Shown: positions 34,179 through 42,586 of the stretch, one piece after another | Numbering within the stretch: the first letter of the stretch is position 1 | Layout: each line of letters starts with the position of its first letter | NCBI GenBank assembly: GCA_017473705.1 | Contig: JAFUJQ010000002.1 | Location: 1-42,861, forward strand | Length of the DNA stretch: 42,861 nt | Reading direction: 5' to 3' | Source: Bacteroidales bacterium | GTDB lineage: Bacteria; Bacteroidota; Bacteroidia; Bacteroidales; UBA932 | The notes under the pieces: generated by a model | The model's input: only the letters and a program-made list of their open reading frames with translations | Database searches by the model: none | Told to the model about the DNA's origin: nothing | Translations under genes and position numbers: made by a program

Positions 34179-34219
34179 GGTTCTAATAATTAATAGGGTT
34201 AAACAAAACACATTTGAGA

Positions 34220-34227
34220 CAAAATTA
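34220..34227 (-). promoter_or_regulatory. -7 box of the Cys-rich lipoprotein gene
   Basis: TAATTTTG on the minus strand, about 42 bp before the ATG. Confidence 0.5.
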
Positions 34228-34255
34228 GAAACATTTTGCCGGAATTCAAAAAAAA

Positions 34256-34750
34256 TCAGCGGTCCAGCTCAAAAATCTCCATATCATAGATTCTCCCTGC
34301 ATCAAGACGGAAGCGGAGCGCGGTCCTGACAAGGTGGAATCCCTGAATACCAGCTGCACCAGGATTGATTACCAGCATGTTGCGCTTCGGATCGCGGACG
34401 ACCTTCAGAATGTGTGAATGCCCGCATACGAAGAGGTCGGGCTTGTGCTGATCAATGAGTTTTCGGGCATTTACATCATATCTTCCCGGGTATCCTCCTA
34501 TATGGATCAACAGGACTTTCAGACCTTCGCATTCGAATACTCTGTTGAGAGGATGGATGTATCGGAGGTCATGGTTGTCACAGTTGCCGGCGACGCCGGT
34601 GAGGGGCTTGAAGGCGGCGATTTCAGCCGCCAGCTCAAGTCCCCCGCCGAAATCGCCGGCATGCCAGATTTCGTCGACGGGCTCCAGAAAGTTGCGGAAC
34701 TCGTCGCTGAACACTCCGTGCGTGTCTGATATCAGTCCTATGTATTTCAC
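34256..34750 (-). CDS. YfcE/MJ0936-family metallophosphoesterase
   Basis: 164 residues starting at a GTG (34750); no nearby in-frame ATG is seen. All calcineurin-like metal motifs are present: SDTHG, HAGD, GNCDN, IHIGG and GHSH. Members are small cytosolic manganese phosphodiesterases with poorly defined natural substrates. It lies 6 bp after the NagX-like gene, so it is the second gene of a two-gene operon. Confidence 0.88.
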   Translation of the reverse strand: MKYIGLISDTHGVFSDEFRNFLEPVDEIWHAGDFGGGLELAAEIAAFKPLTGVAGNCDNHDLRYIHPLNRVFECEGLKVLLIHIGGYPGRYDVNARKLIDQHKPDLFVCGHSHILKVVRDPKRNMLVINPGAAGIQGFHLVRTALRFRLDAGRIYDMEIFELDR

Positions 34751-34756
34751 TGTGAT

Positions 34757-35854
34757 TTAAAGCTTTATGAAAATTTTACGACGATATAGCACGACAGCAA
34801 TGCCAAGATTGACAAGCATATACAGGAACGAGAACAGGAAGGACATGAACTCTGTCTGTCCGAAAACCAATGTATAGTCCCAATCCGTATAGCGCCATAT
34901 TATCTTCATGATAAGCCCTGACAGAACGAAAACAGCCAAGGCATTCATGCCGAGAGCCTTGAACGGGAAGAACGGCTTTTCCCATCCTTTCACATCAACG
35001 AGATATATGAGCAGGGCCAGCACGAACGAAGCCCATCCTGCAGTATAGAGCACATAAGAGGCTGTCCAAAGCGGCTTGTTTATAGGGATCACCAAACTGA
35101 GTGCGAGACCTCCGAGAAGCAGGCCCGCCGAAATCGAGAACACTTTCGCAGAAACATTCACCGGAGTGTCGCTCCTGACGACCTGTCCTATCATATAGCC
35201 AAGGAGCACTGTCGCTGCACCCGTGAGGCTGCCGAGAAGACCTTCAGGGTCGAAAGGAACGCCATATCCATGATACATGTGCTGCTCGCCCAAAAGCACA
35301 AGATCCACCTTTCTGGCAAAGTTACCCTCCAGTGAGAACGCACCCTCAGGCCCTGCAAATATCACCAGCAGTGCCAGATGCAGGACGCAAAGCACGCCTG
35401 CCGCGAAGGCTATCTTTTTTGGGGTACGGAGCCATAGGACAAGCACAGAGGCCAGTACATAACACAATGATATACGTTGCAGGACACCCATCAGACGCCG
35501 GCTTCCGGCCCATTCGAGCCAGTTCTGCCAGGCGGTCAGGTCAGGATTGCCTTCTGCTGGATAGAAAGGGAATGCCATGAGCAGGAACCCCACAAGATAC
35601 AGCAGGAATCCTCTCTTGAAAACCTTCTTTACTGCCGGGGCAGTCAAGCCAGGATATTTTGCCAATGCGAAAGCCATGGAAGTTCCGACGCAGAAAAGGA
35701 AGAACGGAAACACGAGATCGCATGGCGTGCATCCACTCCATGATGCATGACGCAGAATCGGATATATATGGCTCCACGAGCCAGGATTGTTGACCATGAT
35801 CATCATGGCTACGGTAAGGCCTCTCAATATGTCCAGTGACAGATATCTCTTCAT
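34757..35854 (-). CDS. NagX-like membrane acyltransferase (DUF5009/HGSNAT family)
   Basis: 365 residues with about 10 membrane helices. The N-terminal RYLSLDILRGLTVAMMIMVNNPG and HASWSGCTPCDLVFPFFLFCVG are hallmarks of the family related to heparan-alpha-glucosaminide N-acetyltransferase; the conserved histidine in RHASW is the expected acceptor. Members in Bacteroidetes are often linked with amino-sugar use and are thought to move acetyl groups across the inner membrane. Its own promoter box lies at 35874-35881. Substrate unknown. Confidence 0.85.
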   Translation of the reverse strand: MKRYLSLDILRGLTVAMMIMVNNPGSWSHIYPILRHASWSGCTPCDLVFPFFLFCVGTSMAFALAKYPGLTAPAVKKVFKRGFLLYLVGFLLMAFPFYPAEGNPDLTAWQNWLEWAGSRRLMGVLQRISLCYVLASVLVLWLRTPKKIAFAAGVLCVLHLALLVIFAGPEGAFSLEGNFARKVDLVLLGEQHMYHGYGVPFDPEGLLGSLTGAATVLLGYMIGQVVRSDTPVNVSAKVFSISAGLLLGGLALSLVIPINKPLWTASYVLYTAGWASFVLALLIYLVDVKGWEKPFFPFKALGMNALAVFVLSGLIMKIIWRYTDWDYTLVFGQTEFMSFLFSFLYMLVNLGIAVVLYRRKIFIKL

Positions 35855-35873
35855 AGCAGTCTCTTTTGCTGTG

Positions 35874-35881
35874 CAAAATTA
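35874..35881 (-). promoter_or_regulatory. -7 box of the NagX-like operon
   Basis: TAATTTTG on the minus strand, 20 bp from the ATG. It is back-to-back with the rsmE box at 35892-35899. Confidence 0.55.
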
Positions 35882-35891
35882 ACATTTTGAT

Positions 35892-35899
35892 TATATTTG
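35892..35899 (+). promoter_or_regulatory. -7 box of rsmE
   Basis: TATATTTG on the plus strand, 22 bp before the ATG at 35921. This argues against using the TTG inside it as a start. Confidence 0.6.
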
Positions 35900-35920
35900 C
35901 GAGGCAAAATCCCGACTCAG

Positions 35921-36646
35921 ATGGAACTTTTTTATTCACGCGACATAGAAGGCGGCATATGCCGTCTCGACCAGGACGAATCATGTCACTGCATCAAGGT
36001 GCTCAGACACAGATGCGGAGATGAAATCACAGTTATCGACGGCTGCGGCACACTGTATAGATGCCGCATGACATCAGACAGTTACAAGGGGGTCGAGGCC
36101 ATGGTCCTGAGCAGTGAGGAAGGATGGGGTTCGCACCCATACAGGCTGCACCTGGCCGTCTGCCCGACCAAGAACAACGACCGCTACGAGTGGTTTGCAG
36201 AGAAGGCATGCGAGATGGGATTTGACGAACTGTCTCCTGTCATCGGAGACCATTCCGAGAGGCGCGTCCTTAAGACAGCCAGGGTGGAAAAGATCCTTGT
36301 AAGCGCTGCCAAGCAGTCCCTCAAGGCTGCATTCCCTTCCGTCAACGAACCGGTTTCCGTGAAGGAATTCATAGCAGAGCATGCTTCTGACAATGCTCTT
36401 AAACTCATAGCATACTGCTTCGAGGACGACTCCGCTCCACGCAGAAGCATCAAGGAAGTCCTCCAAGGATATGAAGGCAGCGAGATCATAGTGATGATCG
36501 GTCCGGAAGGCGACTTCTCACGCGAAGAGGCAGAGCTGGCGCTCAAGGCCGGATTCATCCCGGTGCACCTCGGCGCTTCCCGCCTCCGCACAGAAACCGC
36601 CGCCCTCACAGCCGCCGCAGCAGTATACCTCCACCACATGGCGTAA
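35921..36646 (+). CDS. rsmE: 16S rRNA (uracil1498-N3)-methyltransferase RsmE
   Basis: 241 residues from the ATG at 35921 (MELFYSRD). An N-terminal PUA-like region with HCIKVLRHRCGDEI is followed by a SPOUT domain with VMIGPEGDFSREEAELA and HLGASRLRTETAALTAAA, the knot that binds SAM. The enzyme methylates N3 of U1498 in 16S rRNA. The first two-thirds include the usual CPTKNNDRYEWFAEKACEMG segment. Monocistronic, followed by a strong terminator. Confidence 0.95.
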   Translation: MELFYSRDIEGGICRLDQDESCHCIKVLRHRCGDEITVIDGCGTLYRCRMTSDSYKGVEAMVLSSEEGWGSHPYRLHLAVCPTKNNDRYEWFAEKACEMGFDELSPVIGDHSERRVLKTARVEKILVSAAKQSLKAAFPSVNEPVSVKEFIAEHASDNALKLIAYCFEDDSAPRRSIKEVLQGYEGSEIIVMIGPEGDFSREEAELALKAGFIPVHLGASRLRTETAALTAAAAVYLHHMA

Positions 36647-36692
36647 CGCCCTCGCCATCAGCCTGGCGCTCAAGTCATTTACTATTAGTATG

Positions 36693-36738
36693 TTACAAAA
36701 ACCTCGTGCCGCCCAAAGGGAGCACGAGGTTTTTGTAA
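36693..36738. terminator. Bidirectional terminator between rsmE and the Sua5/TsaC gene
   Basis: The 17-bp arms TTACAAAAACCTCGTGC (36693-36709) and GCACGAGGTTTTTGTAA (36722-36738) are exact complements with a 12-base loop. They have an A-run on one side and a T-run on the other. Confidence 0.92.
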
Positions 36739-36769
36739 TGCGCTGTCGTTCAGACGATTAGGCGCCAGG

Positions 36770-37357
36770 TTATTTACGTATGATTTCTATGCTGTAGTCC
36801 AGACCGACCTTGATTATCGATGATGACTGGCCTGTCGAGCCTTTTTCGAGAGACGGGTCTACGATGTAGTCGACCGCCGACTTGATTTCTTCCGAAATTT
36901 CTACGAATTTCTTCGGGGTAGGTTCACCGGATATGTTAGCTGACGTTGATACTATAGGGCGGCCGAACTTTGCTACGAGCTGCTGGCAGAAGTCCATCAT
37001 AGGGATTCGGATGCCGACTGTTCCGTCTTCTGCAACCGTGTTGCATGCAAGCACATGGCGGTCTGCCTTCATGCAGCCTTTCTCACCGGCCACTGCACCG
37101 GGATAGATTATGGTCATCGGCTTGTCGTTGACTTCGACAAGCTGCACGGCCATCTCGGGGATTTCCTTCACATAGCGACATATCATGTCCATGTCTGAAG
37201 CGAGAAGAACCAGCGACTTGCTGTCCTCACGTTTCTTGATTGCATACACCTTGGCCACAGCCTCGGGGTTTGTGGCATCGCAGCCGATGCCCCATACGGT
37301 GTCGGTCGGATAGAGGATGACACCGCCGTTTCTTAGTATGTTCAGTATTTCGTTCAT
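36770..37357 (-). CDS. tsaC: L-threonylcarbamoyladenylate synthase (Sua5/YrdC/TsaC)
   Basis: 195 residues, a single YrdC-like domain without the extra Sua5 C-terminal domain. Motifs: GGVILYPTDTVWGIGCDA, KKREDSKSLVLL (the KxR..K nucleotide site) and PIVSTSANISGEPT. It makes threonylcarbamoyl-AMP from threonine, bicarbonate and ATP, the first step of t6A37 formation in tRNA. It is on the same strand as the EEP gene but separated by a 127-bp repeat-containing gap, so co-transcription is uncertain. Confidence 0.93.
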   Translation of the reverse strand: MNEILNILRNGGVILYPTDTVWGIGCDATNPEAVAKVYAIKKREDSKSLVLLASDMDMICRYVKEIPEMAVQLVEVNDKPMTIIYPGAVAGEKGCMKADRHVLACNTVAEDGTVGIRIPMMDFCQQLVAKFGRPIVSTSANISGEPTPKKFVEISEEIKSAVDYIVDPSLEKGSTGQSSSIIKVGLDYSIEIIRK

Positions 37358-37395
37358 GTTCTTTTGGGTTATAGATTCCTCGACTCCCTTCGGTC

Positions 37396-37488
37396 GCTCG
37401 GAATGACAGTTGGTGTGGTTGCTCGGAATGACAGTTGGTATGGTTGTTCAGAAGGATAGTTGGTGAGGTTGTTCAGAAGGGCCGTCAG
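37396..37488. repeat. 25-bp tandem repeat, about 3.7 copies
   Basis: Units begin at 37396, 37421, 37446 and 37471 and follow the pattern GCTCGGAATGACAGTTGGTG-TGGTT with a few changes in units 3 and 4. The last unit covers the stop of the EEP gene. The segment just before (37373-37413) holds an inverted repeat GATTCCTCGACTCCC...GCTCGGAATGAC, a type of small intergenic repeat seen widely in bacteria. Confidence 0.8.
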
Positions 37489-38546
37489 AGGGATATTTCA
37501 GTGATTACGGGATAATGATCGGAAAGTTTTACATGCGGGCTTCTGTGGGTGTGTACCGTGCAGGAGTCCGGAGCGAGGACGTAGTCTATGCGCAGGAGCG
37601 GCCACAGGAGGGCGTAGGTGGCACCGAAGCCGTCGCCGGCCTCGACGAAGGTGTCATTGCGGTCACGCATCAGGCGATGATATGTATATGACATCGGATT
37701 GTCATTGAAGTCACCGCATACGAAAGTCTCCACAGGACAGTTCTCAATATCCGTGAATACCTGATTGACCTGCTTGGGCCTGCGGGTTATCGACCTTTTC
37801 ATCTTGACTCCGGTTTCGGCAAAGACATCATTATTCTTGTCGATTATCGACCTGACTATACCTGAGAAGGATATGTTATAGCTCTCAAAATGGCAGTTAT
37901 ATACTCTGAAGACCTTGCCTTCGTGCTGATAGTCTGTGAAAATCGCCAGATTTGTGCTGCCGTCAAACTTGGCTACTCCCCTGTTCCTGACCGGAAGACG
38001 GCTGAGAGTGAGATTGCCGAAAGAGTTGTTACTGTCGGTAAACACATAATACTCTGACGAATAGCCGGCCATCCTCTGACGAAGATACTGCCTGATCCTG
38101 CTGCCGTCCTTGATGCAGAATTCCTGAAGGCAGATGATGTCAGGATTCTCATGAGCGATATATGCAAAGACAGAATCCGCACAGGCTTCCATAGACATGG
38201 GCCCAGCCGCAAATCTTCCCACGTTCCATGACATTATCTTAAGGCTGTTCTCAGGAGCTGTTTCCACCTGTTCCTCACCGGTGAAATGTACATATCTTCC
38301 AAGAAAGAACACGGCCGGCAACAATGCCAGAAGCGGTATCACAAATGCCCTGGAACGACGGGCGAACGCCCAGATGAGCAGAAAGAGATTAAGAGCAGAG
38401 AACGGCACGAAGAGCAGGCCGGCGATGGACATCAGCCAGAACCTTGCCGGGTTGATGACCATGGACAGATATGACAATGCGAGCAGAAGGGCTGCCAGCA
38501 TCATCATAAACCTGTTCGTGAGTCCGAAAAACCTGTTCTTTGCCAT
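37485..38546 (-). CDS. Membrane-anchored endonuclease/exonuclease/phosphatase family protein
   Basis: 353 residues. Three N-terminal membrane helices (about 12-95) precede an EEP domain carrying MSWNVGRF (metal-binding Asn), CLQEF (Glu), GDFNDNP (catalytic Asp/Asn) and the terminal SDHYPV (Asp-His). The domain should face the periplasm. Such proteins are hydrolases of phosphodiester or phosphomonoester bonds; the substrate is unknown. It follows the rhomboid gene by 6 bp and is the last gene of the mutL cluster. Confidence 0.88.
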   Translation of the reverse strand: MAKNRFFGLTNRFMMMLAALLLALSYLSMVINPARFWLMSIAGLLFVPFSALNLFLLIWAFARRSRAFVIPLLALLPAVFFLGRYVHFTGEEQVETAPENSLKIMSWNVGRFAAGPMSMEACADSVFAYIAHENPDIICLQEFCIKDGSRIRQYLRQRMAGYSSEYYVFTDSNNSFGNLTLSRLPVRNRGVAKFDGSTNLAIFTDYQHEGKVFRVYNCHFESYNISFSGIVRSIIDKNNDVFAETGVKMKRSITRRPKQVNQVFTDIENCPVETFVCGDFNDNPMSYTYHRLMRDRNDTFVEAGDGFGATYALLWPLLRIDYVLAPDSCTVHTHRSPHVKLSDHYPVITEISL

Positions 38547-38552
38547 AATATG

Positions 38553-39182
38553 CTAGTCGCGGCTGTAAAGCCTGTGGGTCTTCTTCCAGTACATGATCAG
38601 CAGGAAGCCGAAGATGAGGCCGCCGAGGTGCGCGAAGTGCGCAACGCCGGCCTGGCTGCCGGTCACGCCGAGCAGCAGCTCTATGCCGGCAAATATGAGG
38701 ACGAACCATTTCGCCTTCATGGATATCGGCGGGAAGAGAAGAGTGAGTCGTGAGTCCGGATAAAGCATCGCATAGCCCATCAGGATGCCATAAATGGCGC
38801 CGGAAGCGCCCACTGTCAATGCGAAATCGCCTGTCAGATACTGCACTCCTATATGCACAAGGCCTGCACCTATTCCTGTCACGAAGTAGAAGATCAGGAA
38901 CTTCTTCGTGCCCCAGATGTTCTCCAGGACGCTTCCGAAGATATACAAGGTGTACATATTGAACAATATATGGAAAACTCCTCCATGCATGAACATATAT
39001 GTGACGATCTGCCAAGGACGCCTGATGAATGCAAAAGGATTCAAGGCGAAAAGCCTCGTCATCAACGGTTCGTTCAGAAATGTAAGCACCATCATTCCGA
39101 TGCTGATCAGGATGATGTGCTTGACTGCAGACGGCACGTTGCTCATGAATCCGCCTCCGCCGTTATATGAATAATAACTCAT
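38553..39182 (-). CDS. Rhomboid family intramembrane serine protease
   Basis: 209 residues with six membrane helices. Catalytic Ser127 (VGASGAIYG) and His185 (AHFAHLGG) form the expected dyad, with HGGVFHILFNMYTLYIFG in helix 2 as the family signature. It cleaves transmembrane substrates within the inner membrane; the targets are unknown. It sits 3 bp after mutL and 6 bp before the EEP gene. Confidence 0.92.
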   Translation of the reverse strand: MSYYSYNGGGGFMSNVPSAVKHIILISIGMMVLTFLNEPLMTRLFALNPFAFIRRPWQIVTYMFMHGGVFHILFNMYTLYIFGSVLENIWGTKKFLIFYFVTGIGAGLVHIGVQYLTGDFALTVGASGAIYGILMGYAMLYPDSRLTLLFPPISMKAKWFVLIFAGIELLLGVTGSQAGVAHFAHLGGLIFGFLLIMYWKKTHRLYSRD

Positions 39183-39185
39183 AGC

Positions 39186-41048
39186 TTAAAATTTCTTGTC
39201 TAGTTCTTCTATCGGGAAAAGGGCCGCAATGCGACGGCCTGAACTTGTATATTCTGCATTCTCTGATGCAAACAACTGGTCAAGCAACCTCTGTGCCTCG
39301 GCAGGATTTGTCACCGGATCGGCACTGAATGAGCCCAGTTTGGCCATTCTTGATGCTATGTTGGAGATCATCATCTCCGGAAGCGCGCTGTGGTCGTCCG
39401 CCAGGACGAGCAGCAGGTCGCCGATCATAGCCTGGACCTTTCCAGGCTCGGCACTGTAGCCCTCCGGCACTCCGTTCACCACCACTGTATCATGACCGAA
39501 AGGAGTGATGTCGAATCCCATGGATGCAAGCATCTGCGCATGCTCCTCGAAGAGGCACATGTTCTCCACGCCGACATATACATTCACAGGGAAAAGAGCT
39601 GTCTGGGTCACATGGACATTCTTTGAAAGGGCCTCCACAAAACGGTCATACAGGATGCGCTCCATAGCCCTGGATACGTTGATGACCATAAGGCCGCTGC
39701 GCGATGTTGTCACTATATACTTGCCCTGAACCATCAGGACCTGCTTGCCTGGAGAGAGTTTGTCCTCGAACAGCTTGCCATAGTCGTCACGACGCTCCAC
39801 GAAACTGCCGTAGCCTGAGGAGTATGACGTCGGCTGCGGACGCTGATGCGAGGCGTGAGCCGCCTGGTCCTCGACGTCAAGGCCACCTATGGTATTATCA
39901 AACGGAGAGGACACTGACGGAAAGCCGTCGTTGTCAAACGGGTTGTATGTCTCGTCTATGTCCAGCTTCGGCTCCGCAACAGGCCTGAAGTCTTCGAAAT
40001 TGCTGCTGAAAGCAGGTATGTCAGGCATTCCTTCCGTGTCGAAATCTATGCTTTCTCCGAATGAATTCCTGCCGAGCACCTGGCGGATGCATGCAAACAG
40101 GGTCTGGAATATTACGCTGTCGTCCTCAAACTTGATCTCGGTCTTTGTCGGATGGATGTTGACATCCACAGACTCGGGATTTATGTCCATATATATGAAA
40201 TATGATGGCGTATAGCCCTCCGGGACGAGGTTTTCATAGGCCTTCATCACTGCCTTGTGCAGATATGGGCTACGGAAATATCTTCCATTGACGAAGAAAT
40301 ACTGGTTGCCCTGCATCTTCCTCGCCGCGTCCGGACGTCCTACGAAACCGCTTATCGCCACCACCGAGGTCTCCGCTCCGATATCCACCAGATCGTCCGC
40401 CACGTTTGCTCCGGCCAGATCCCTGACTCTGAACTTGAGCGACATCGCTGGCTTCAGGACATATACGTCCTTGCCGTTATGCGTGAGTGTGAAACCTATG
40501 TCAGGACGCGTCAGAGCAACTCTTGTGAACTCTGTGACTATATGCTTGAACTCAACATTGTCCGACTTGAGAAACTTGCGTCTTGCCGGCACGTTGTAGA
40601 ACAGGTTGCGGACGCTGAAGTTGGCTCCGCGCGCCGTCGCGACCTCCTCTGTCGAGAGGTGGCGCGAGTCGGCATATTCCACCTGGCATCCGACCTCATC
40701 TTCCTCACGACGCGTCCGGAGAGTTACTTCGGCGACAGCCGCTATCGAGGCGAGCGCCTCTCCGCGGAAGCCGAACGTCAGTATGTTGTGCAGGTCCTCT
40801 GCAGTATGAAGCTTTGATGTGGCATGTCTCTCAAAGCAAAGGACAGCCTGGTCCGGAGACATTCCGCATCCGTTGTCTATGACCTGGATCAATGTCCTTC
40901 CGGAGTCCTGGATGACCACAGTGACCTGGTCTGCGCCAGCGTCAACGGCATTCTCCATAAGTTCCTTCACCACGGATGCAGGTCTCTGCACGACCTCTCC
41001 CGCAGCGATCATGTTCGCTATATTCGATGGTAATATTCTAATTTCCAT
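39186..41048 (-). CDS. mutL: DNA mismatch repair protein MutL
   Basis: 620 residues from the ATG at 41048 (MEIRILPSNIANMIAAGEVV), preferred over an upstream in-frame start by homology. The GHKL ATPase motifs are intact (ELMENAVDAGAD, DNGCGM, TFGFRGEALASIAAV), then the transducer domain and a C-terminal dimerisation domain. The usual endonuclease motif DQHA(X)2E(X)4E reads NVSRAMERILYD near residue 455, so the metal site looks degenerate, and the terminal CPHGRP-type motif reads SSGRRIA. MutL couples MutS mismatch recognition to strand removal. It is preceded within 1 bp by a small membrane-protein gene. Confidence 0.95.
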   Translation of the reverse strand: MEIRILPSNIANMIAAGEVVQRPASVVKELMENAVDAGADQVTVVIQDSGRTLIQVIDNGCGMSPDQAVLCFERHATSKLHTAEDLHNILTFGFRGEALASIAAVAEVTLRTRREEDEVGCQVEYADSRHLSTEEVATARGANFSVRNLFYNVPARRKFLKSDNVEFKHIVTEFTRVALTRPDIGFTLTHNGKDVYVLKPAMSLKFRVRDLAGANVADDLVDIGAETSVVAISGFVGRPDAARKMQGNQYFFVNGRYFRSPYLHKAVMKAYENLVPEGYTPSYFIYMDINPESVDVNIHPTKTEIKFEDDSVIFQTLFACIRQVLGRNSFGESIDFDTEGMPDIPAFSSNFEDFRPVAEPKLDIDETYNPFDNDGFPSVSSPFDNTIGGLDVEDQAAHASHQRPQPTSYSSGYGSFVERRDDYGKLFEDKLSPGKQVLMVQGKYIVTTSRSGLMVINVSRAMERILYDRFVEALSKNVHVTQTALFPVNVYVGVENMCLFEEHAQMLASMGFDITPFGHDTVVVNGVPEGYSAEPGKVQAMIGDLLLVLADDHSALPEMMISNIASRMAKLGSFSADPVTNPAEAQRLLDQLFASENAEYTSSGRRIAALFPIEELDKKF

Positions 41049-41049
41049 A

Positions 41050-41352
41050 TTATTTTCCGAGGGAGTCAATCAATATCGGGAAGTACTTGTAGATCAGGTA
41101 CACCACCGCAAACAGCAGGATCGTCGTAACCACTCCGATGATCTTCTGATTGCGTCCGACCTCCTCAGTACGCGAATAGTTTCCGTCACGGAAGCTGCCC
41201 CTGATGTGCTTGCCTGGCTTGTATGGCTCATCCTGCTTTGTGAAATCGCCATACTTCTTCCTGCGCTCCTCTGCCTCAGGGTCATAGAAACGAGGCTTAT
41301 AGCTGAACTTACGCACTTCCTGCGTGCCGAAAAACTTGAAACTGAATCCCAT
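41050..41352 (-). CDS. Small single-pass membrane protein upstream of mutL
   Basis: 100 residues. A basic N-terminal two-thirds (FSYKPRFYDPEAEERRKKYGDFTK) is followed by one membrane helix (about 71-92, IIGVVTTILLFAVVYLIYKYF). It is likely anchored in the inner membrane with the basic part in the cytosol. It is the first gene of the mutL cluster with its own -7 box at 41414-41421. I do not know its function; similar small genes occur next to mutL in Bacteroidales. Confidence 0.75.
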   Translation of the reverse strand: MGFSFKFFGTQEVRKFSYKPRFYDPEAEERRKKYGDFTKQDEPYKPGKHIRGSFRDGNYSRTEEVGRNQKIIGVVTTILLFAVVYLIYKYFPILIDSLGK

Positions 41353-41413
41353 AGTCCTTAGTAATTTATTCTGACGGCATCGACTTTGTCATGATACCGT
41401 CTGCTTTAACAAG

Positions 41414-41421
41414 CAAAATTA
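41414..41421 (-). promoter_or_regulatory. -7 box of the mutL cluster
   Basis: TAATTTTG on the minus strand, about 62 bp before the small membrane-protein ATG. It diverges from the ispF box at 41434-41441. Confidence 0.5.
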
Positions 41422-41433
41422 ATGTTTTTTATT

Positions 41434-41441
41434 TACTTTTG
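41434..41441 (+). promoter_or_regulatory. -7 box of ispF-def
   Basis: TACTTTTG on the plus strand, 20 bp before the ispF ATG at 41461. Confidence 0.55.
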
Positions 41442-41460
41442 TAGAAATAATTTCAGTTAT

Positions 41461-41958
41461 ATGGATATTAGGATAGGAAACGGATATGATGTCCACGCTC
41501 TCGCCGAGGGGCTGCCGCTCTGGCTCGGAGGCGTGAAGGTGGAGAGCCCGCTCGGATGCATCGCGCACTCCGACGGAGATGTCGCCATACATGCTCTTTG
41601 TGATGCTCTTTTAGGAGCATTGGCCTTGGGCGACATCGGGAAGCACTTCCCCGACACTTCCGACGAGTTCGCCGGCATAGACAGCAAGATCCTGCTCGGC
41701 AGAGTCATGGAGCTTATATGGTCGCGCGGCTGGCATGTCGTGAATGCAGACATAACCATAGCCATGCAGAGGCCAAAGCTCGCCCCTTACATAGTGCCCA
41801 TGCGCGAATGCCTGGCTTCCTTGATACAGATTCCAGTGGAAAGGGTCTCAGTGAAGGCGACCACCACGGAGAAGCTCGGCTTTGTCGGCCGCAGCGAAGG
41901 CTGCGAAGTCTACGCCGTCGCCCTCCTCATGCACGACGAGATCGAAACTGCTGACTGA
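41461..41958 (+). CDS. ispF: 2-C-methyl-D-erythritol 2,4-cyclodiphosphate synthase
   Basis: 165 residues from the ATG at 41461 (MDIRIGNGYDVHAL); the upstream in-frame start at 41422 overlaps the promoter. The zinc ligands are in GYDVHAL and HSDGDVAIHALCDALLGA, with DIGKHFPDT and the C-terminal TTTEKLGFVGRSEG. It catalyses the fifth step of the MEP isoprenoid pathway in the cytosol. The deformylase-like gene begins 1 bp after its stop. Confidence 0.97.
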   Translation: MDIRIGNGYDVHALAEGLPLWLGGVKVESPLGCIAHSDGDVAIHALCDALLGALALGDIGKHFPDTSDEFAGIDSKILLGRVMELIWSRGWHVVNADITIAMQRPKLAPYIVPMRECLASLIQIPVERVSVKATTTEKLGFVGRSEGCEVYAVALLMHDEIETAD

Positions 41959-41959
41959 T

Positions 41960-42562
41960 ATGGGCAAAAGACTACTCATAACCGCACTTTGCGCTCTTGG
42001 ACTGCTGTCCTGCACCGGACAACGCTCCGAAGGCGATTTCACATCTGACGAACTTGCCCTGCTGCACACATCCGACAGCATCATGCGCGTTCTGACCATC
42101 ACAGACAGCCTCGATCTGCAGGTGCTCCGTTCGCAGAGCGCCTACCTCTCCGAGGCCGCGCTCCGCTCCGAAGACTACGCCCTCCTCGCCCGCCTGATGG
42201 TCACGACAGTCATACATCCTGCCCAGGACGGCGTCGGCATAGCCGGCCCGCAGGTTGGTCTCAACCGCAGAGTCGTAGCTGTGCAGAGATTCGACAAGCC
42301 GGGTGAACCTTTCGAAGTATACCCCAACATTAGCATCGTGTGGGCTTCCGACTCGCTGGCCTCCGGACCCGAGGGCTGCCTGTCCGTTCCGGACCGCCGC
42401 GGCGAAGTCCTACGCTCCCAGGAGATTGTGATCGAATATGCCTCAACAGACTGCGAGAACAGCCTCAACATGGTCAGAGACACCGTAAAAGGCTTCACAG
42501 CGGTGATCTTCCAGCACGAAATCGACCACCTGGACGGCATCCTCTACATAGACAGGCTGTAA
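41960..42562 (+). CDS. def: Peptide deformylase homologue with lipoprotein signal
   Basis: 200 residues from the ATG at 41960. The N-terminus (MGKRLLITALCALGLLSC, lipid Cys18) is a lipoprotein signal, followed by about 60 extra residues before the deformylase domain. All three PDF motifs are present: GVGIAGPQ (91-98), EGCLS with metal ligand Cys140, and QHEIDH with His186, Glu187 and His190. Ordinary PDF removes the formyl group from nascent proteins in the cytosol, so an exported, membrane-anchored one is unusual and may act on formyl-peptides in the periplasm or at the surface. The start is fixed by the ispF stop one base before it. Confidence 0.85.
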   Translation: MGKRLLITALCALGLLSCTGQRSEGDFTSDELALLHTSDSIMRVLTITDSLDLQVLRSQSAYLSEAALRSEDYALLARLMVTTVIHPAQDGVGIAGPQVGLNRRVVAVQRFDKPGEPFEVYPNISIVWASDSLASGPEGCLSVPDRRGEVLRSQEIVIEYASTDCENSLNMVRDTVKGFTAVIFQHEIDHLDGILYIDRL

Positions 42563-42586
42563 AAACTGCAATTTTTCTAAAAAAGT

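Noticed and set aside
35897-36646. rsmE starting at a TTG in 35897
   Set aside because: That codon lies inside the -7 box; the ATG at 35921 gives the family N-terminus.
36662-36769. Inverted CCTGGCGC/GCGCCAGG flanking the rsmE terminator
   Set aside because: Only 8 bp with a 90-bp separation; too weak to call an element.
37396-37488. CRISPR array
   Set aside because: The 25-bp units abut directly with no spacers, and there are no cas genes nearby.
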